In this document: one piece after another, positions 14,147-27,400 of the stretch | Layout of the letters: each line of letters begins with the position of its first letter | Position numbering within the stretch: position 1 is the stretch's first letter | DNA from: Apostichopus japonicus | Lineage: Eukaryota > Echinodermata > Holothuroidea > Aspidochirotida > Stichopodidae | DNA length: 57,500 nucleotides | Direction: 5' to 3' | NCBI RefSeq assembly: GCF_037975245.1 | Contig: NC_092566.1 | Span: 10,377,501 to 10,435,000 of the forward strand | Notes under the pieces: model-generated | Databases searched by the model: none | Told to the model about the DNA's origin: nothing | What the model saw: only the letters and a program-made list of their open reading frames with translations | Translations under genes and position numbers: made by a program

Positions 14147-14585
14147 ACAATCTAGCTGTACCGTTGGCGTTAATCGAATGGTAATTATTCCATCCCGGTC
14201 TATTGCAAAGTTCGGTAGTGACGTCACCGCCGCCATTTTGTCTGAGTACGACTTTACTCGGTGACGTAGCTGGCGGGGAGTGAGCATAAGTCCTCATTGT
14301 GCTTCTGGAATAACCGTGCCACTGATCCGCGGGGACGTAATGGACACACGGTAGGAACCAGAGGACAGATTTGAACCCATTTCGGAATTTAGAATTCATA
14401 TAGCAATAAATCATAGGGTTGTAAATGCAGTTGCTCATCCCGAAGAAGAATGCGCCGAGAAAGATTAACTTCATGTATTCAAATCCCATGATTTCTTCAT
14501 TATGATCTTGGACCAGCAAGAACACGTACATCGGCAGATAACAGATGGCAAATAGCAGAACAATGGCGGCGAACATCTTCACCAA
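14145..14585 (-). CDS. Class A neuropeptide GPCR, coding exon 2 (TM6, TM7, helix 8, C-tail)
   Basis: The 3' coding exon, 146 codons plus TAA. It follows the acceptor TTATCTATTCACAG at 14586-14599 on the minus strand and opens LVKMFAAIVLLFAICYLP. In the joined 400-residue protein it supplies residues 255-400. TM6 (about 255-281) contains CYLP at 269-272, with Tyr where most family members have the toggle Trp. TM7 (about 290-316) ends in YNPMIY (NPxxY motif, N310, P311, Y314). Helix 8 follows (NSKFRNGFK), then Cys334, a possible palmitoylation site, and a Ser/Thr-rich tail. The VKM...FAIC(W/Y)LP and YNPxIYC patterns resemble tachykinin, GPR83 and luqin/RYamide-type receptors. The exon joins 52521-53282 in phase 0. 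The exact ligand family is uncertain; the GPCR identity is not. Confidence 0.93.
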   Translation of the reverse strand: MVKMFAAIVLLFAICYLPMYVFLLVQDHNEEIMGFEYMKLIFLGAFFFGMSNCIYNPMIYCYMNSKFRNGFKSVLWFLPCVHYVPADQWHGYSRSTMRTYAHSPPATSPSKVVLRQNGGGDVTTELCNRPGWNNYHSINANGTARL

Positions 14586-15246
14586 CTGTGAATAGATAAG
14601 AAGAAAGAAAAGAGAGAAAACGGATCAATTATGATATAGAGAGGAATGGGTATAATGTGGTAGAGGGCATATGTTTAATTTTACAGTATTAGGAAACTAT
14701 AGCTATTAAAGTCGATGGTTCTCAAGTAATGGCACCTCAGGGCGGATGCAGGGAGGTTGTCCAATAGGGGCACAGTCATCAATTCTGAAAGATTTTTGTC
14801 ACGTTCAATAAGTTGCTAGCTGTAAAGCTGATAATTTTGATCATAACAAGGCAGACAGCCTAAAACAATTTGTTAGCTGTGTGCACCCTTCTCGCGTGTG
14901 TCTTTTTAAAAATAATTTTAACTGTTTTCTAGGCTATATAATAAATCGGTACAGTATAGTTTCGATATCTACGAATGTTTGTAGATACCTAACTGTACAT
15001 CCGACTAATATGTTTATCGAACGTATCATATATCAAGTCTTGCCCTATAGTAACGTGCTGATCCAGTGACATCGAATTTGAATGGACTTTTTCTTAAGGC
15101 TATAACTTTGTTCACTTGTTCGAATCCCATCCCAGTCAACAAATGATTTCAAAACAGGTTTTGAATCTTCCCCAGTTTCATATTTCTGTTTGAATGAAGC
15201 TAGAAATCTAAGTTGAAAGTTTCTGGTTTATAGTAGCAATATTGCC

Positions 15247-15263
15247 ACCCCCCCCCCCCCCTT
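15247..15263. repeat. Poly-C tract
   Basis: A run of about fourteen C in an AT-rich context, one of many G/C homopolymers in this window. It has no other visible meaning. Confidence 0.7.
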
Positions 15264-17075
15264 TTAGGATGATTTTTAGGATACCGTCTATCCTGACCTT
15301 TTCATATTTATATGATCTTTGGCTTGTATGCTGTAAAAGCCGTATACCTTGCGTTATTCTGCCAAAGTTAAGCGTGCTCTATATTATATATTCATGTCTA
15401 GGGAGTAAAATGTAAAGTGTCAAAACATGAAAAATAACAGCAAAAAAAACCCCTCAAAAATCGTTGAAATGGTCGAGAATGTACTCAAGATTAAAGGGAA
15501 TGTAACATTACGCATTTCTTGGTAAAATGTTTGTCCAACTTTTTCAGAATTTTCTCTACAAGTTTGTTTATATCTACTGTTGTAAAAACTAACGTTTTTA
15601 ACACAAATATTATCACAAATTTGACACCATTGTGACATGATCAAGAGCACGTCCTCAATATTTATACTAAACTTTTATTTTCGATATACTCACGGGATTT
15701 TTTTGTCTCCTTTCCCTCAGAGGGAAAAATGACTTAGTATGCAGCAGTACTTTATGTTTCATATCACTATGCTTACAAAATTAGTGCTTTAAAAATAAAA
15801 AGGGCTTAATCAACATCTTTATAACTTCACATCTTTTATATAGGTCGAATTGACTGACGTTGAACTATTTTTGTACTATGTTTTTGTCTCTAATATTAAA
15901 CCTTCTTTCTTTCCCTTGAAGCTCGTCCTTTTTTATTTTAAAAAGAAAACAGGTGTTTTTTCGTTGTCAACTCGAACACACTTACTTCTCAAATGCATCA
16001 TCAACCAATGGCCAAAAAAAAAAAAAAAACCTTAAAAAAAAAAATGTTAAAAAACATCTCGTTGCGTGACAGCCCTTAGCTTTCAGCTCTCAACTCTCCA
16101 TCACCCGTTAGTTACTTTACTCTCGCTGCATGCATCGTGTTAGATTTTTTTTTCTTTCGTAAAATCAATGGAAATTAAATAGAATGCCAGTTTTAATGTA
16201 CGTAAACATTGTCATTCACTGCATGAATGCAAAAGAAACAGTACCGTTACATCTTATTTGTTAATACCGCAGTAACTATACAGTTTGATCTTTTCATTAC
16301 CTTGTCTTATTAGATATTTGTTTCCGAACTTAGTGACTATAATTATTCCCCCGTTTAAAAGATAGAGTATTACTTCTGTTTAACTTGCCTATCCTTTTCC
16401 GTGTAAGCTGCAGGGCATGATCACTAATGCTCTTTTAAGCATCCTATCGGTTTAACTTCCTTGTAAAAAAGTATCTTAAGTAATGAATCAGTGATTCCAC
16501 CAGGGATCACGAAATTACACAACGATTGAAAACAAAGAACGATAAGCGAAACCAAGCAGCAGAAGTGACTGACCTAACACGGTTGACCGTTTCCTGGACA
16601 TTGAATAATTCAGTTTATACCCAGACAGGAGTCAATAATTTGGAAGGAGAAATGTCCAGTATTTGCATATCATTGTATCATTATAAGGCCCATGCTCGGC
16701 TGGAAATGTCTGTAAGCTTGTCGTTGGAATAATCGATATTTTCTTACGGAATAAAGAGTTTGTTTCTTGTGGACTGGTTGCCATGGCATTATGACCATAT
16801 TTTACTCTCTGAAATTTGTTGTTTAAAGGGCAGATTATTATCTCGTCGGATCGGATTTGAAAGAAAACACGGTACATGTTATGTTTGGTAACCATTTGTT
16901 TTCATCTTTTTTAGTTACTATTGTTCTTCAGGGAGTATTCTGAGGTCAAACCTACCAAGGTTTGCAGCATACTTCATATTTCATTACATTATTATTATTA
17001 TTATTAATATTGGTTCACTCTTGACACTGGACTTTCCTTACTTTGCATCGCTGTTGTGGAGGAAACAATAACTAA

Positions 17076-17172
17076 ATGAATGAATGAATGAATGGATGGA
17101 TGAGTGAATAAGTGAATGAGTGAATGAATGGATGAATGGATGAATGAATGCAGGAAGGAAGGAAGGAAGGAA
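17076..17172. repeat. TGAA/GGAA tetranucleotide microsatellite
   Basis: Imperfect tandem GAAT units (tgaatgaatgaatgaatgga) passing into GGAAGGAAGGAAGGAAGG. The apparent reverse-strand open frame of Ser/Phe/Ile/His repeats comes from this repeat. Confidence 0.92.
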
Positions 17173-18223
17173 TAAAGGAAAAGATGAATGGATGTTACAA
17201 ACACTCCACGGCATTTAAATGTATTCTGTGGATAAAATGCCCTATGAACCTTTAAGGGTCTATTCTATTGGAAAGGCAAAGTTTAAAACTATAAATTAAC
17301 GAAGAACTTAGTTTAATAATATCAGAGGAAGAAATACAAGACTCTACTCAAGACTCTATGATTAATATTTTTATGATTATTGTTGTCTGTTTGTTTGATA
17401 TATATTTTCCATTAAATGAAAGATTTCGTCCTTTTAGGCCAAAAAACAATGCAAATCGAAACGAATCAAGCCAAACAAAACAAATCCAAAATAGAATGTT
17501 ACAAAGATACAACTCATTGGAGGGCTAATTCGTGTCTGACGTCATAAGGAGTTGTTTAGCATGTTTAGCATGCATAGACTTATTGATCAGATAAAAATAA
17601 GGTAGATTAAAGGAGGTGAATCTATTTTAAGGTTTTTCTGTAGTTCTAGTATAGATAGACGCCCTCATAAGGTAAATCAGTGGGAACGGAGACAAACAAA
17701 TCTTCCAATATGTCACTAAAAGAAAGATATCTCATCTCGGTGATACTGTAATTCAAGATCGATATCACGTGGAAGGTGTGTGGTATGGTGCAGGCACGCA
17801 GTGATGTTAGATGAAACGGCTGATTAACTTCTACTTGGGCAATCTGCATATATAATATAGATTATATATCGGTTTCCCTGGGTATCTATTTGTTTCTCTT
17901 TGGACGTTTTTTGTTCATCTATATCAACGAACTTCTTGATAAAGAAAAACTTGATTTCCTGTGTTTTTTTCTTGTTTGACTCACTTTATTTTCTTCATCG
18001 ATATACCTTGCCAATGCATCAAGCTAATCATATGCGGTGAAATTGTATACTCTGCCGCCTACATGATGCCATAAGTTACATTTAAGTAAGTTTCGGTGGC
18101 AGACAATTGTGACAGTCATATGAGAGGGGAAAAAAGTTCTACCGTAGTGATGTATTTGAAGAACCCCATTTCAATTATGTTGTTTCTATGTAAAGGTTCA
18201 ATAGATATAGGTATATAAAGGCT

Positions 18224-18224
18224 A

Positions 18225-18268
<44 letters not shown>

Positions 18269-18289
18269 CATCCATCCATCCATCTATCG
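18224..18289. repeat. TATC then CATC tetranucleotide microsatellite
   Basis: About eleven TATC units followed by about four CATC units. This is a compound microsatellite. Confidence 0.93.
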
Positions 18290-19119
18290 AATGAAAATCG
18301 AATAAAGACACCTGTGTTTTCTTTCTTGTGTGGATACTAGATAGCCGACCCTATGGCCGCATGACCTACGATGATCACGTGCTTCGGATTTCTTCATTTA
18401 AAAGAATCGGATATGACGTATCATCTCAAGTTAGTCTGAATTCGGAAGGTATTGCTAGTCGGTTTTAATTTCAAGAAAAGGCGCCATGAACTCACCCCGC
18501 ATTTTTGCGCTCTCCATCTCTCTGTCTTTCTCTCTTCAATCAAAGAGAAAGATAGAGCTTAATGAGACGATGATGACAGTAGCAAAATGCCTCTCCTATA
18601 GGATTGGCCTTTTCACTAGGTAAAGGCGTTCCATATTTGTGACATACCACCTGTAACCTGTGGCAATATTACCGGCCATCGATCACAAACACTATATCCA
18701 TGCTGCTTAAGGCCAAATGTCCCTTACTTCTCTATCAAACACAGTATATCCATACAGTCTATACAGACATACAACTATACAGACTATATAGCGATCCACA
18801 AACGGAAGCGATCCACAAACGGATGAAAGTTTGTTAAAGGTTGCTAATAGGCTATACTCGCATTATTACATTATAAGGACTATTTAGTCTCAATATCACG
18901 GATTTTTTTTTTATATTAGATCAAATGATACGATATCATAGCAAATGGGACACGAAAATTAGGCCATTGAATTTCATTTGATTGGACGACACTTTGGCGT
19001 CGATTTAACGGATTGCAAGGATTTGTTTTGGCGGGAAATGGCATTTGCAGAGATATGTAGTGATGGCATATACATGATGAGCAAACTTCCTATCTGTAAA
19101 TTAACATTATTCTTATTTT

Positions 19120-19199
19120 ATTATTATTATAGAAATCCGCAAGGGCTTGTGGATTACAACTTACACGTCGGGTGGCTTCCAATTCAATTTTTAACTCAA
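19120..19199 (-). mobile_element. Truncated 3' end of a tRNA-derived SINE
   Basis: Read on minus, this is the 3' part of the SINE found complete at 19735-20027: a ggaagccac block, then aagttgtaatccacaagccc, then ttgcggattt and a short ATT-type tail. The tRNA head is missing. It abuts the large inverted-repeat copy that begins at about 19200. Confidence 0.7.
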
Positions 19200-20027
19200 A
19201 TTTCTCCCATTTCTCGACTTGAAAGCTAATAAAAACTAGGTTACAGACATCAATTTGTCCGTGTGGTTATACAGGCTATACGTATATGTATGGGCATGAA
19301 CGATTAAGTATGGTACATACAGGTCACAGCTACCAGTTAACTCGATGTAACTGGGCTGTGATAACAAACTTCTGGACAGGTGGAGTATTTTTGGAGGTAC
19401 TAATAATTCATCCTCTAGAGTCTTGGAAGAAACGGAGAAAAAATACACAAGAGTTTTCTTATTTTATATTTTTTGATATAGATCACGTCCTACGCAACGC
19501 CCACATGTATGATACATCCGTTTGGTGGGTTTAATATATTTGATATTATTAGAAGATGCGATGATACGACGGATAGAAACTATGTCGAATTAGTCAGCTC
19601 AGACGTGAATTAATGTGAAGTTATCGAAAATCAACAAACATCTCAATAAGTTATAGATACCGAGATTAACGAAATTGAAAATATGCGGAAAGGTTTTTGT
19701 CTGAATTATTCTTACTCATCCGTGTGTCTGTAATCTTAATAATAATAATAATAATAATATAAAAATAATAATAATCAGCAGTTACTTTTACGACGCTGAA
19801 GCGACCACAGATGTGGGAGAAACCCGCTTATACGTCGAGTGGCTTCCAATTTAACTCAAATTTGGAATCTTTTCAATTTAGAAAGTCCTTTCAGATGGGG
19901 AAAACTGTAGATTGCTCTTGGATGAAAAACCCACCTTACTATGACACGGCCCGGTATCGAACCCGGAACCTCCCGATTGCTAAGCCGATCGCTTCAAATG
20001 CCGCCGCCTTTATCCACTCGGCCACAG
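19200..20027 (-). mobile_element. Inverted-repeat copy A: tRNA-derived SINE plus about 530 bp shared flank
   Basis: On minus it starts at 20027 with a tRNA-like head. The A box reads TGGCCGAGTGG and the B box GGTTCGATACC, as in tRNAs with a long variable arm. A body containing ggaagccac follows, then an ATT-repeat tail near 19736-19775. The next 530 bp (19200-19735) is also shared with the copy at 38892-39726, in opposite orientation. Examples are the block gagctttcaagtc near the far end and cgtatatgtatgggcatg near 19280. Either the SINE was carried inside a duplicated genomic segment, or the mobile unit is about 830 bp with a tRNA promoter. The tRNA-like region itself is degenerate and is probably not a functional tRNA. 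Confidence 0.8.
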
Positions 20028-20111
20028 AACATTTATCAATACACACACACGTGGTGATTTCTCTGTAACTTCACCAAGACAAACTCAAAGTAATATTTCT
20101 CCAGAGTAAAT

Positions 20112-21449
20112 CAGAGGCGTATCCAGGGGGGGGGGGCGCAACAAGCGCGCGCCCCCCCCTATTGGCCGTCACCAAAAAAAAAAAAGTTTAGCAAAAAAAA
20201 AAAAAAATTGATGACGACCTTTATGTGAGATGTCGGTGATCGCTCACCCCCCCCCCCCCCCTCCCGTATGCTTTATTTTTTGTTTGCCAAAAAAAGGTTC
20301 TGGCGAAGTTCGGCGGCATAATAGTTTTAGAAACATAGATGGTAATTGTGTTTGTATTATCACTATCAACACTAAATGACATGCCAGCCATACTAAATTG
20401 TGAATTTTGTGTACATATTTACTGGAAATGTTGCTTATTATTAAGGTCGAAAAATGGATCACATATGGCCATGGGCGGCGATCCTGGGTGGAGGGGGGAT
20501 ATATCCCCCCATGAAAATGGGTGGAGGGGATGTAATGAACTATTCCCCCCCCCCCACCAAATGCCAGGGATAAGAATATTTTCATGCCTACATTTATGCA
20601 TCTTCGTTAATGTGTACGGCTCTTTTTTAGCTTCATTTCTCGCCTACCATAAACGCAGTGCGATCTTTTCAAATAAAGCGTCTTTATAAAGCAAAAATAG
20701 TTGACTGTAGGCTTCATTGGCCCTATAACAACAAAATGTATTATTGCGCCCACGGGATTGATATAGTACATATATGCACCCTCATAGTATTCATATAGGC
20801 CCTATAGTAGGCCTACACACGTACATGTTCCCTCGAACAGCTGAGAATCTCATGTAACCAGGGTAATGCTTAATACACGTTTCACCTGGATGCCCTAGCA
20901 ATCGGTACCTAGGAATGTAACTATGTGTAATTGTGTATTGCATGTGTATAGGCCTATAATAGCCTGCATGAGGCCATTTTTTTCATCGAATAATATAACA
21001 GAGCTCTCGAACATTCTAACGTTGCGCCTGAAACAAGATTGACAGGGGCAATTTTCCCAAAATAACACCCGAAATTAAAAAAAAAGTGTTTTGGATCCTG
21101 ATTATGAGATATTTCGGACATGACATCCCTATTTTAAAGTTGGGTATATGCCGCTTGGAAACCTCGGGAAGTGCCGTTTCCGGCCATCTAGAGGGTTTGT
21201 TAATCCCAAAATTTTATTGTACGCTTCGCGCCAACCAATGGTGGCGCTACGCTTAGATAGTTAACAAGGTCATATCCCCCCCCCCCCACTCGGAAGTACG
21301 GATCGCCGCCCATGCATATGACACCATTTTGCATTTCAGCCCTTCTTTGAAAGCAAAAATTGTACACCCCTCCCATTAGACCCATCCCCCAGGACGGCGA
21401 TCATTCATGCCTGGCGCCCCCCTATTGGAAAATCCTGGATACGCCCCTG
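20112..21449. mobile_element. Outer non-autonomous DNA transposon (MITE) with 6-bp TSD, hosting a nested element
   Basis: The left end is CAGAGGCGTATCCAGG; the reverse complement of the right end is CAGGGGCGTATCCAGG, and both continue into CCAATAGGGGGGCGC-like sequence. The flanks carry a perfect 6-bp direct repeat GTAAAT (20106-20111 and 21450-21455). No transposase frame is visible. CAGGGGC-type termini are common in hAT-like MITEs, but a 6-bp duplication is shorter than the usual eight, so the superfamily is tentative. The interior is interrupted by a second MITE at 20470-21314. Confidence 0.75.
20470..21314. mobile_element. Inner nested MITE with 8-bp TSD
   Basis: The left terminus CATGGGCGGCGATCC is matched exactly by the reverse complement of the right terminus GGATCGCCGCCCATG. 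The flanking 8-mers are CATATGGC (20462-20469) and CATATGAC (21315-21322), 7 of 8 identical, as for an aged hAT-type target-site duplication. The interior has G/C homopolymers (CCCCCCCCC around 20546 and 21277) and no transposase. The insertion lies wholly within the element at 20112-21449, so it is the younger of the two. Confidence 0.78.
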
Positions 21450-21455
21450 GTAAAT

Positions 21456-24400
21456 GGATTGATCCTTCGGGTATACCTTCTCTAGAATGGTCAAGAGATT
21501 GATCAATATATTGATCAATAGATTGATCCTTCGGGTACCAAGTATCGGCATCAGTAACGTGTACTTAGACTTGTGGTTATCAAGTCCGTATTGGTACTAG
21601 AGTATTTTGTTTTTGCTCATTGTTTTGTACTTAAACTAAACAAACCTAAAATCTCATGTTACTAGTGTATACTCATGGCTTTGTACCCAACCGTATATAT
21701 TCGGGACCTTGTACTCACACGACAAAGTCCTCTCTAAATCGTATTATTTAACTCTTGAAATTGCCTTGAGGTAAAAATATCTCTGTCTTTATCGTTCCGT
21801 GACGTACGGGACTCATGTAAAAACCTGTAGAAATACCACCCTGAGGTACACGAATTATATATGCATGCTCAAGCCTATGTGAAATATAGTATCGCATTGA
21901 ATGATATCTAATGTTCCTATCAGCCTGGCTGAGATAAACTCTCACGCTTCACTTGTATAAATGTATAATTACACTTTGTTTTATGTACACACAGCTTTGT
22001 CACCTTTCAATATTTGATGATGAACCAAATTTTGATTAATACATTAAAACTTTTTAAGGGAAAAAATTATAAACAGGCAAAAAAAAAAAAATTCCCTAGA
22101 ATATGCAAGTAAAATACTGAAACTTCAGTCTGTCTGAGGAAAGAGTCAACATCGACTTTTTGAAGAGGATGAGAAACAGAGAGAGAGAAAAGGTGGAAAG
22201 AAAAAACGACCCAGTCTGTATCGAAATCAATAATCTGTTTTAATATTCTCTAAACATTTTCAACTCAAACCGAATCAGTTCATTGACTTCCTACAATGTT
22301 ACAATTGTAATTCAAATAAACCCAGCGAAGCCTGCAGGTGGAAAAACCTTTTCTGGAGCACGCATTTAAAGCTCTTTAGGAATTTGAGTGTTCATTGAAT
22401 AGGAAGTCACGGGGAAAGAGAAAGGTAACCAACCCGAAGCTATATAGCATGTCAGTTTCCGAGAAGCTTCTTTTGACGATGCTCTTCTTAGATATATGGC
22501 TGGCCAAATAATCTCTCCTTTCCTCTTTTTTTATCATCTCCAATGAAAAAAATTGTGAAAAACTTCCCCGGGATTTGTAATAAAATTCCTTACTCAACTT
22601 TTAAGACTCAAAATTTGTATGGCAATGGAAGTCAAGGGATTTTAGTTTAAAATGCCAGACGTGAAGTGGCCAAAAAAATATGAAAAGTTTTAATTTGAAA
22701 AGACGGATAATTTTCAATATATATTATCAATGATTGTAAAGTATGTTTAAAACTCGTCGGGTCGATTCAGAATGGTATTAAAAAAAGTTTGTATAATTTT
22801 TCACGGCATTTCTGGTATTTTTCATAAAGTATAAAAAATGTACAAATATCATGCTTGTAAAAGAGACGAAATCCTAACATCTTTGTCTCTTTTTGATGTT
22901 ATTCTTTTAAAGTTATTGCCTGAATTAATGCATAAGTTTGCGTGAGCCTGGTGGAACACCATAATCTTTACGCTATAGTCTGAACTGGTCTGTGTTTGTG
23001 ATATTTTATTTAATTTTCCTTTTGTATAGATGGTTATATCAGGTTCTTTACAGTATACTTTTCCTATCATATAGGTCCATCCTATAGCTACGTTAAGAAT
23101 GTTAAAATTATCCTTTTCTTTATATTTACATCCTCTTCGTATCTATATCTTCTTTTTTATTATTTTAATATAATGTCCATATCATACAATAGAATATATT
23201 ATATACGATACTAAATATTATACCATTAAAATAATGTAAGTATATCAAGGATATTATTTAAAATTAGTCAAAGCGTATATATGCAGCCATCAGTGTAATA
23301 ATTCACAATAACCTCAAATTTCCAAACGGCTAGAATAACAAGAAGAAGTGCAAAAACAGCAAAGTTAAATGATGCGGCAATCAAATAAAGCGATAGGATG
23401 TTATACACCTACTCAAACCAAAACAAGGTGTGTTGTTCTAGTAATCTTGATGGAACTAAATATATCAGGCTTGTCGTTCATTCTTCACCAAGAAAACAAA
23501 AAACAAAAACAAAACCGAAAGAGACAGAGATAGTAAATAAAATGTTCACTAGATCAGTTCATGCTTCGTGCAACGCTTGATTAGGATTTCAGTCAACAAA
23601 CACATTATGCTGACGAAGAAAAACACGTCACTCTGGGAGCTTTCTTTCACTCTCTGCAGATGATAATTGCAACTCGCGTTGTATAATAATGAAAGAATTT
23701 GTTTTTGTTTTTGTCTTGGTCAGTGAACTCTTCTGTGCTCTGTCATAATCATCAGGTAATTTAATTTAAAATAACAGGATGTCAAAGGTCGTTTGGGAAT
23801 GTACGGTGTACAGTGATTATAACTGGCTATATACTGTAAACAGCATCTATTCCAATCTTCCCCCTCCCCGTCCCCCCCCCCCCAACGGTTGTGTTTAGTA
23901 ACTCTACTGGCATCGAATGTATAGGCAAGGTTGTTTAACGATCAAACGGTTGGTAGATGGGGACGGGTAGGGGAGGGGGTAACGAACTATCATGGCGATG
24001 GTATAAAATGGAAAGGGCAAAGAATATCGCAAGCCTACCGCACAAAATGTATCAGCCGGTGCAGCCTATACCGCAAACTCTACAAATTTGATGGTTTTCC
24101 AACAGTACGACACTTTTTTCTTTTAGCTTCTCAGCAATAGGGATCTGTTTTTTTCTTATTACATTTTCTCTTAATTTCCCCTAACACAAAGGCATTTTTA
24201 AGTAACAAATTAGCAATTTTTAATAACGAAACGGGTAAATGTGCCCTTTTCACTCCTACGTCACTGGTGTGGATATGACATAATTTGCGAAGAACGCTCA
24301 ATAAAGTTACAACACAAGAAGACATTCAATTTTCTCGTTTTACGAAATTTACTACATGTTATAAAAGCTTGCTTCGATTTAGCATGCAATCTATAGTATT

Positions 24401-27400
24401 CAATTTAAAATTCAAATGATTTCTATGATACTCTCTAATAACTTGATTTTCCAATTGATCTAACTCAATCGTTTTATATTTCTCTCTTTCTTTCTTGTGT
24501 TTTTTATGCCACAAAATGTTCGTGTTTTCAATTCAGTTTTGATTAAGCCCATCACCTTTGATGGGTGTAAGACCTTTTCAGCATATGATATTTGTGAGTA
24601 TATTTATATCAATATAACAAGGCAATTTCGAAAACATTCTCAAATCATATTTGATAAAATAGGGGGAAAATCAGCGTTAAACGCTCAAAGGAGGATAAAG
24701 CTTATTATTATTATTATTTTGTTTTGACTTCTTCCGTTTTCATTTGTTTACAGTGATTGAAGTTTATAGCTCATCGCTTCTCGAAATTGAAAGATTACTG
24801 TTATAATGCATTTATTTGCATGTTGTTTATTGATGTGCGTAATTTAGTACCGTACCTCTCTCAATAGAGAAGTTAACGCCAAAACCGCGTATATTCTCCA
24901 TGATATTCCGGTCATTCACACCTATTTTATCTCACAGATTCTTGTACTCAATCCCTTTGGCTTTTCTCTTTGATAGACTTTTCTTAAAATTTTTACATTT
25001 TGAGGAGATGCCAATAGTGGCTACCAAAAGAAGGGGAAAGGGGGAGGGGAGGGTGGTGGATAATTTTACCTCGATGTCATTCGGATGTTGCTAATTTACT
25101 CTTCAAACAAAAGACTTTAATAAGATCAAACACAGAACTTTGTGATGAAAAATACACACTAATTGCTGTAATATAAAAATGACATGCAAACAACGAAATT
25201 TAAGAAAGAACCAATAGGTTGAGAGAAACAAATGAAAGAAGGAATAATAATAATAAGAAAGTAGAGAGGGAGTGGTTGGGGTGGGGGTTGGGGTTGGGTG
25301 GAAGATAAGATGGATGCAGTTTGACGATCTTTGGTATGTCCGTTCTGCTACGTCATATAAGCAACAGCTCACTTTTGTTTTGTATATTTTTCTTTTTACT
25401 GTTGGCCTACAAATATTGACATCACAATGTTAATTATTGAACAACACATAATGCAAGTTTAACCTACAGTGCTTAACAAAGGGTATAGCGATACAGTGCT
25501 TTAATGGCACTCTCAGTTACGAAGATCGAGGATCAAGCCTCTGAGAGTGATTGCAGGATGAGGAAGAATCTGTTGAAGGAGTGAATGCATGTTTTCTCCT
25601 TAAATTGGATTACAGAGCGATTTTTAGATCATGCATATAGTAAATAAAATACCATAGAGGTAAATGATGTCACATGACGTCGGGCATGACGTCACTCCTT
25701 GGTAAGAGAAAGAAAAACAGTCCTATACAGAATCCTATAAAGAATGTTATACCACTCTCAAAGAGTGAGTTTTCGGGTCCAGACTTCAGTAGCTTGAGTG
25801 TCCTTTTTGCTTTGAAGTACTATTTAACTATAGCCTTTCAGGAGTGAATATAGTTGAACGAAGATGTCATTTAAGCGGAGAAAAAAAAGGTAAGAAATCG
25901 ATTTTATGGTTAAGTAAATTTGATGGTAGCCTCTATGTCAGAATATCCCTTTCAGAATGAAGTCTTTCTTCCGTGAAAAATGTATTAAACGTCACATATG
26001 GGAGAGAGATAATACCTGTTAACCTCATTTCTATATATGTCTCCGTAACATGTTAGAACGTCTAGTTCCAAGAACTGCCTACACTGAGCTTTATTCGTTT
26101 ATTCTGTTTTTTGTTTTTGTCTTTTAAAGGGTACCTCAAGAAAATATTGATTAACGTACTTCGGCTATAAACGTTTGATTGATCCAATTATTGTAGCTTC
26201 TTACCCACGTAATACTATAATATACACCTGAAAAATAGCCTCGTAATTCTTGGAATATTTACGGACGACAAGACCTCCTTCAAGACTACACGCGCGCACA
26301 CACGCACGCACGTACACACGCACAATATGTTGAAATGATTAATTGAAAAACTTTGGAAAAAACCTGTCTAATCCGAAACCGTCCATATCAAAATGAAGAA
26401 AATGATGAGCTTAAGAATGACTTTCGGCCAAAAAAAATTAATTTGATATGTGGTACACAATTACAAATTCTACTATCAATCTAGGTTTTATTTTTTATAT
26501 TTTACTTATATCACTTTTTTTTAGTTTAGTTTTAGAAATGACCATTTAACCGTTTAAGGTTCATAACTTGAAGTGGCTGGACTTGTTAGTCTAACATGCA
26601 GACCATTAATTGAGTCAATACAAGACTCGATAGACAAAATAGGACTTTCTATAACGTGAGATATATTCTATAAATATTAACGATACATTCTAATTTTGTT
26701 CAGGACAAATGTGTTCCTAATAGTGCTCTTCAATTCATAAGAAGTTAAAAGATAGTACAGTTGTTGCTGTGTTATTAGCATTAAAACAAACACACACAAA
26801 CAAACCAAATAATGTCTACACAGAGGAGATGACGTCATCAGGAAGCTGGCCTTAAAGGAGCGTTCCAGATCAGAAATATTCCAAGGTTGAATACCTTGCA
26901 ACCCGGAAGAGCTATATATTCTATATATAGAATCACCCTTTTATGCCGATATATATAGTTCAAATTGAAATTATCCGTGTTTTTGAGAGGCGTGCATGTT
27001 TCTGGTATTTTTTATAGAAATACTTTGAAGATCTAACCAGGAAAATAAACAAGTCATGACTATATTTAGATTTAAGAGGTACGATCAGTACAGGTTTTAT
27101 TTATAGGAGTTATTGTCACAGCATGCATTAAAATATAACTCGTTTTCAAGTCTCCTTTCCACTCGCTCATTCTCCTTTCTCCGTATGAGGTAAAGTTATA
27201 AATTATTATTAATATACAACCTTAGGATTCTTAGCAGAAAAAGAAGTTATTAAAAAAAAAGCTAAACCAAAAACAAAAATATGACCACCGGTACTTTTAA
27301 GAGTTGCAAATATTCACAATTCTGGTCTCGCCTCTAGAGTTGACGACATTTGGAATTCAAAAATATACAATTTCTACTTTTATTTTGTAAACAAGTCATA

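Noticed and set aside
17004-17204. Ser/His/Ile-rich minus-strand frame
   Set aside because: Translation of the tetranucleotide repeat.
19940-20027. Functional tRNA gene on minus (long variable arm type)
   Set aside because: A second copy with a different internal deletion is attached to the same downstream body at 38892, so it is a SINE head.
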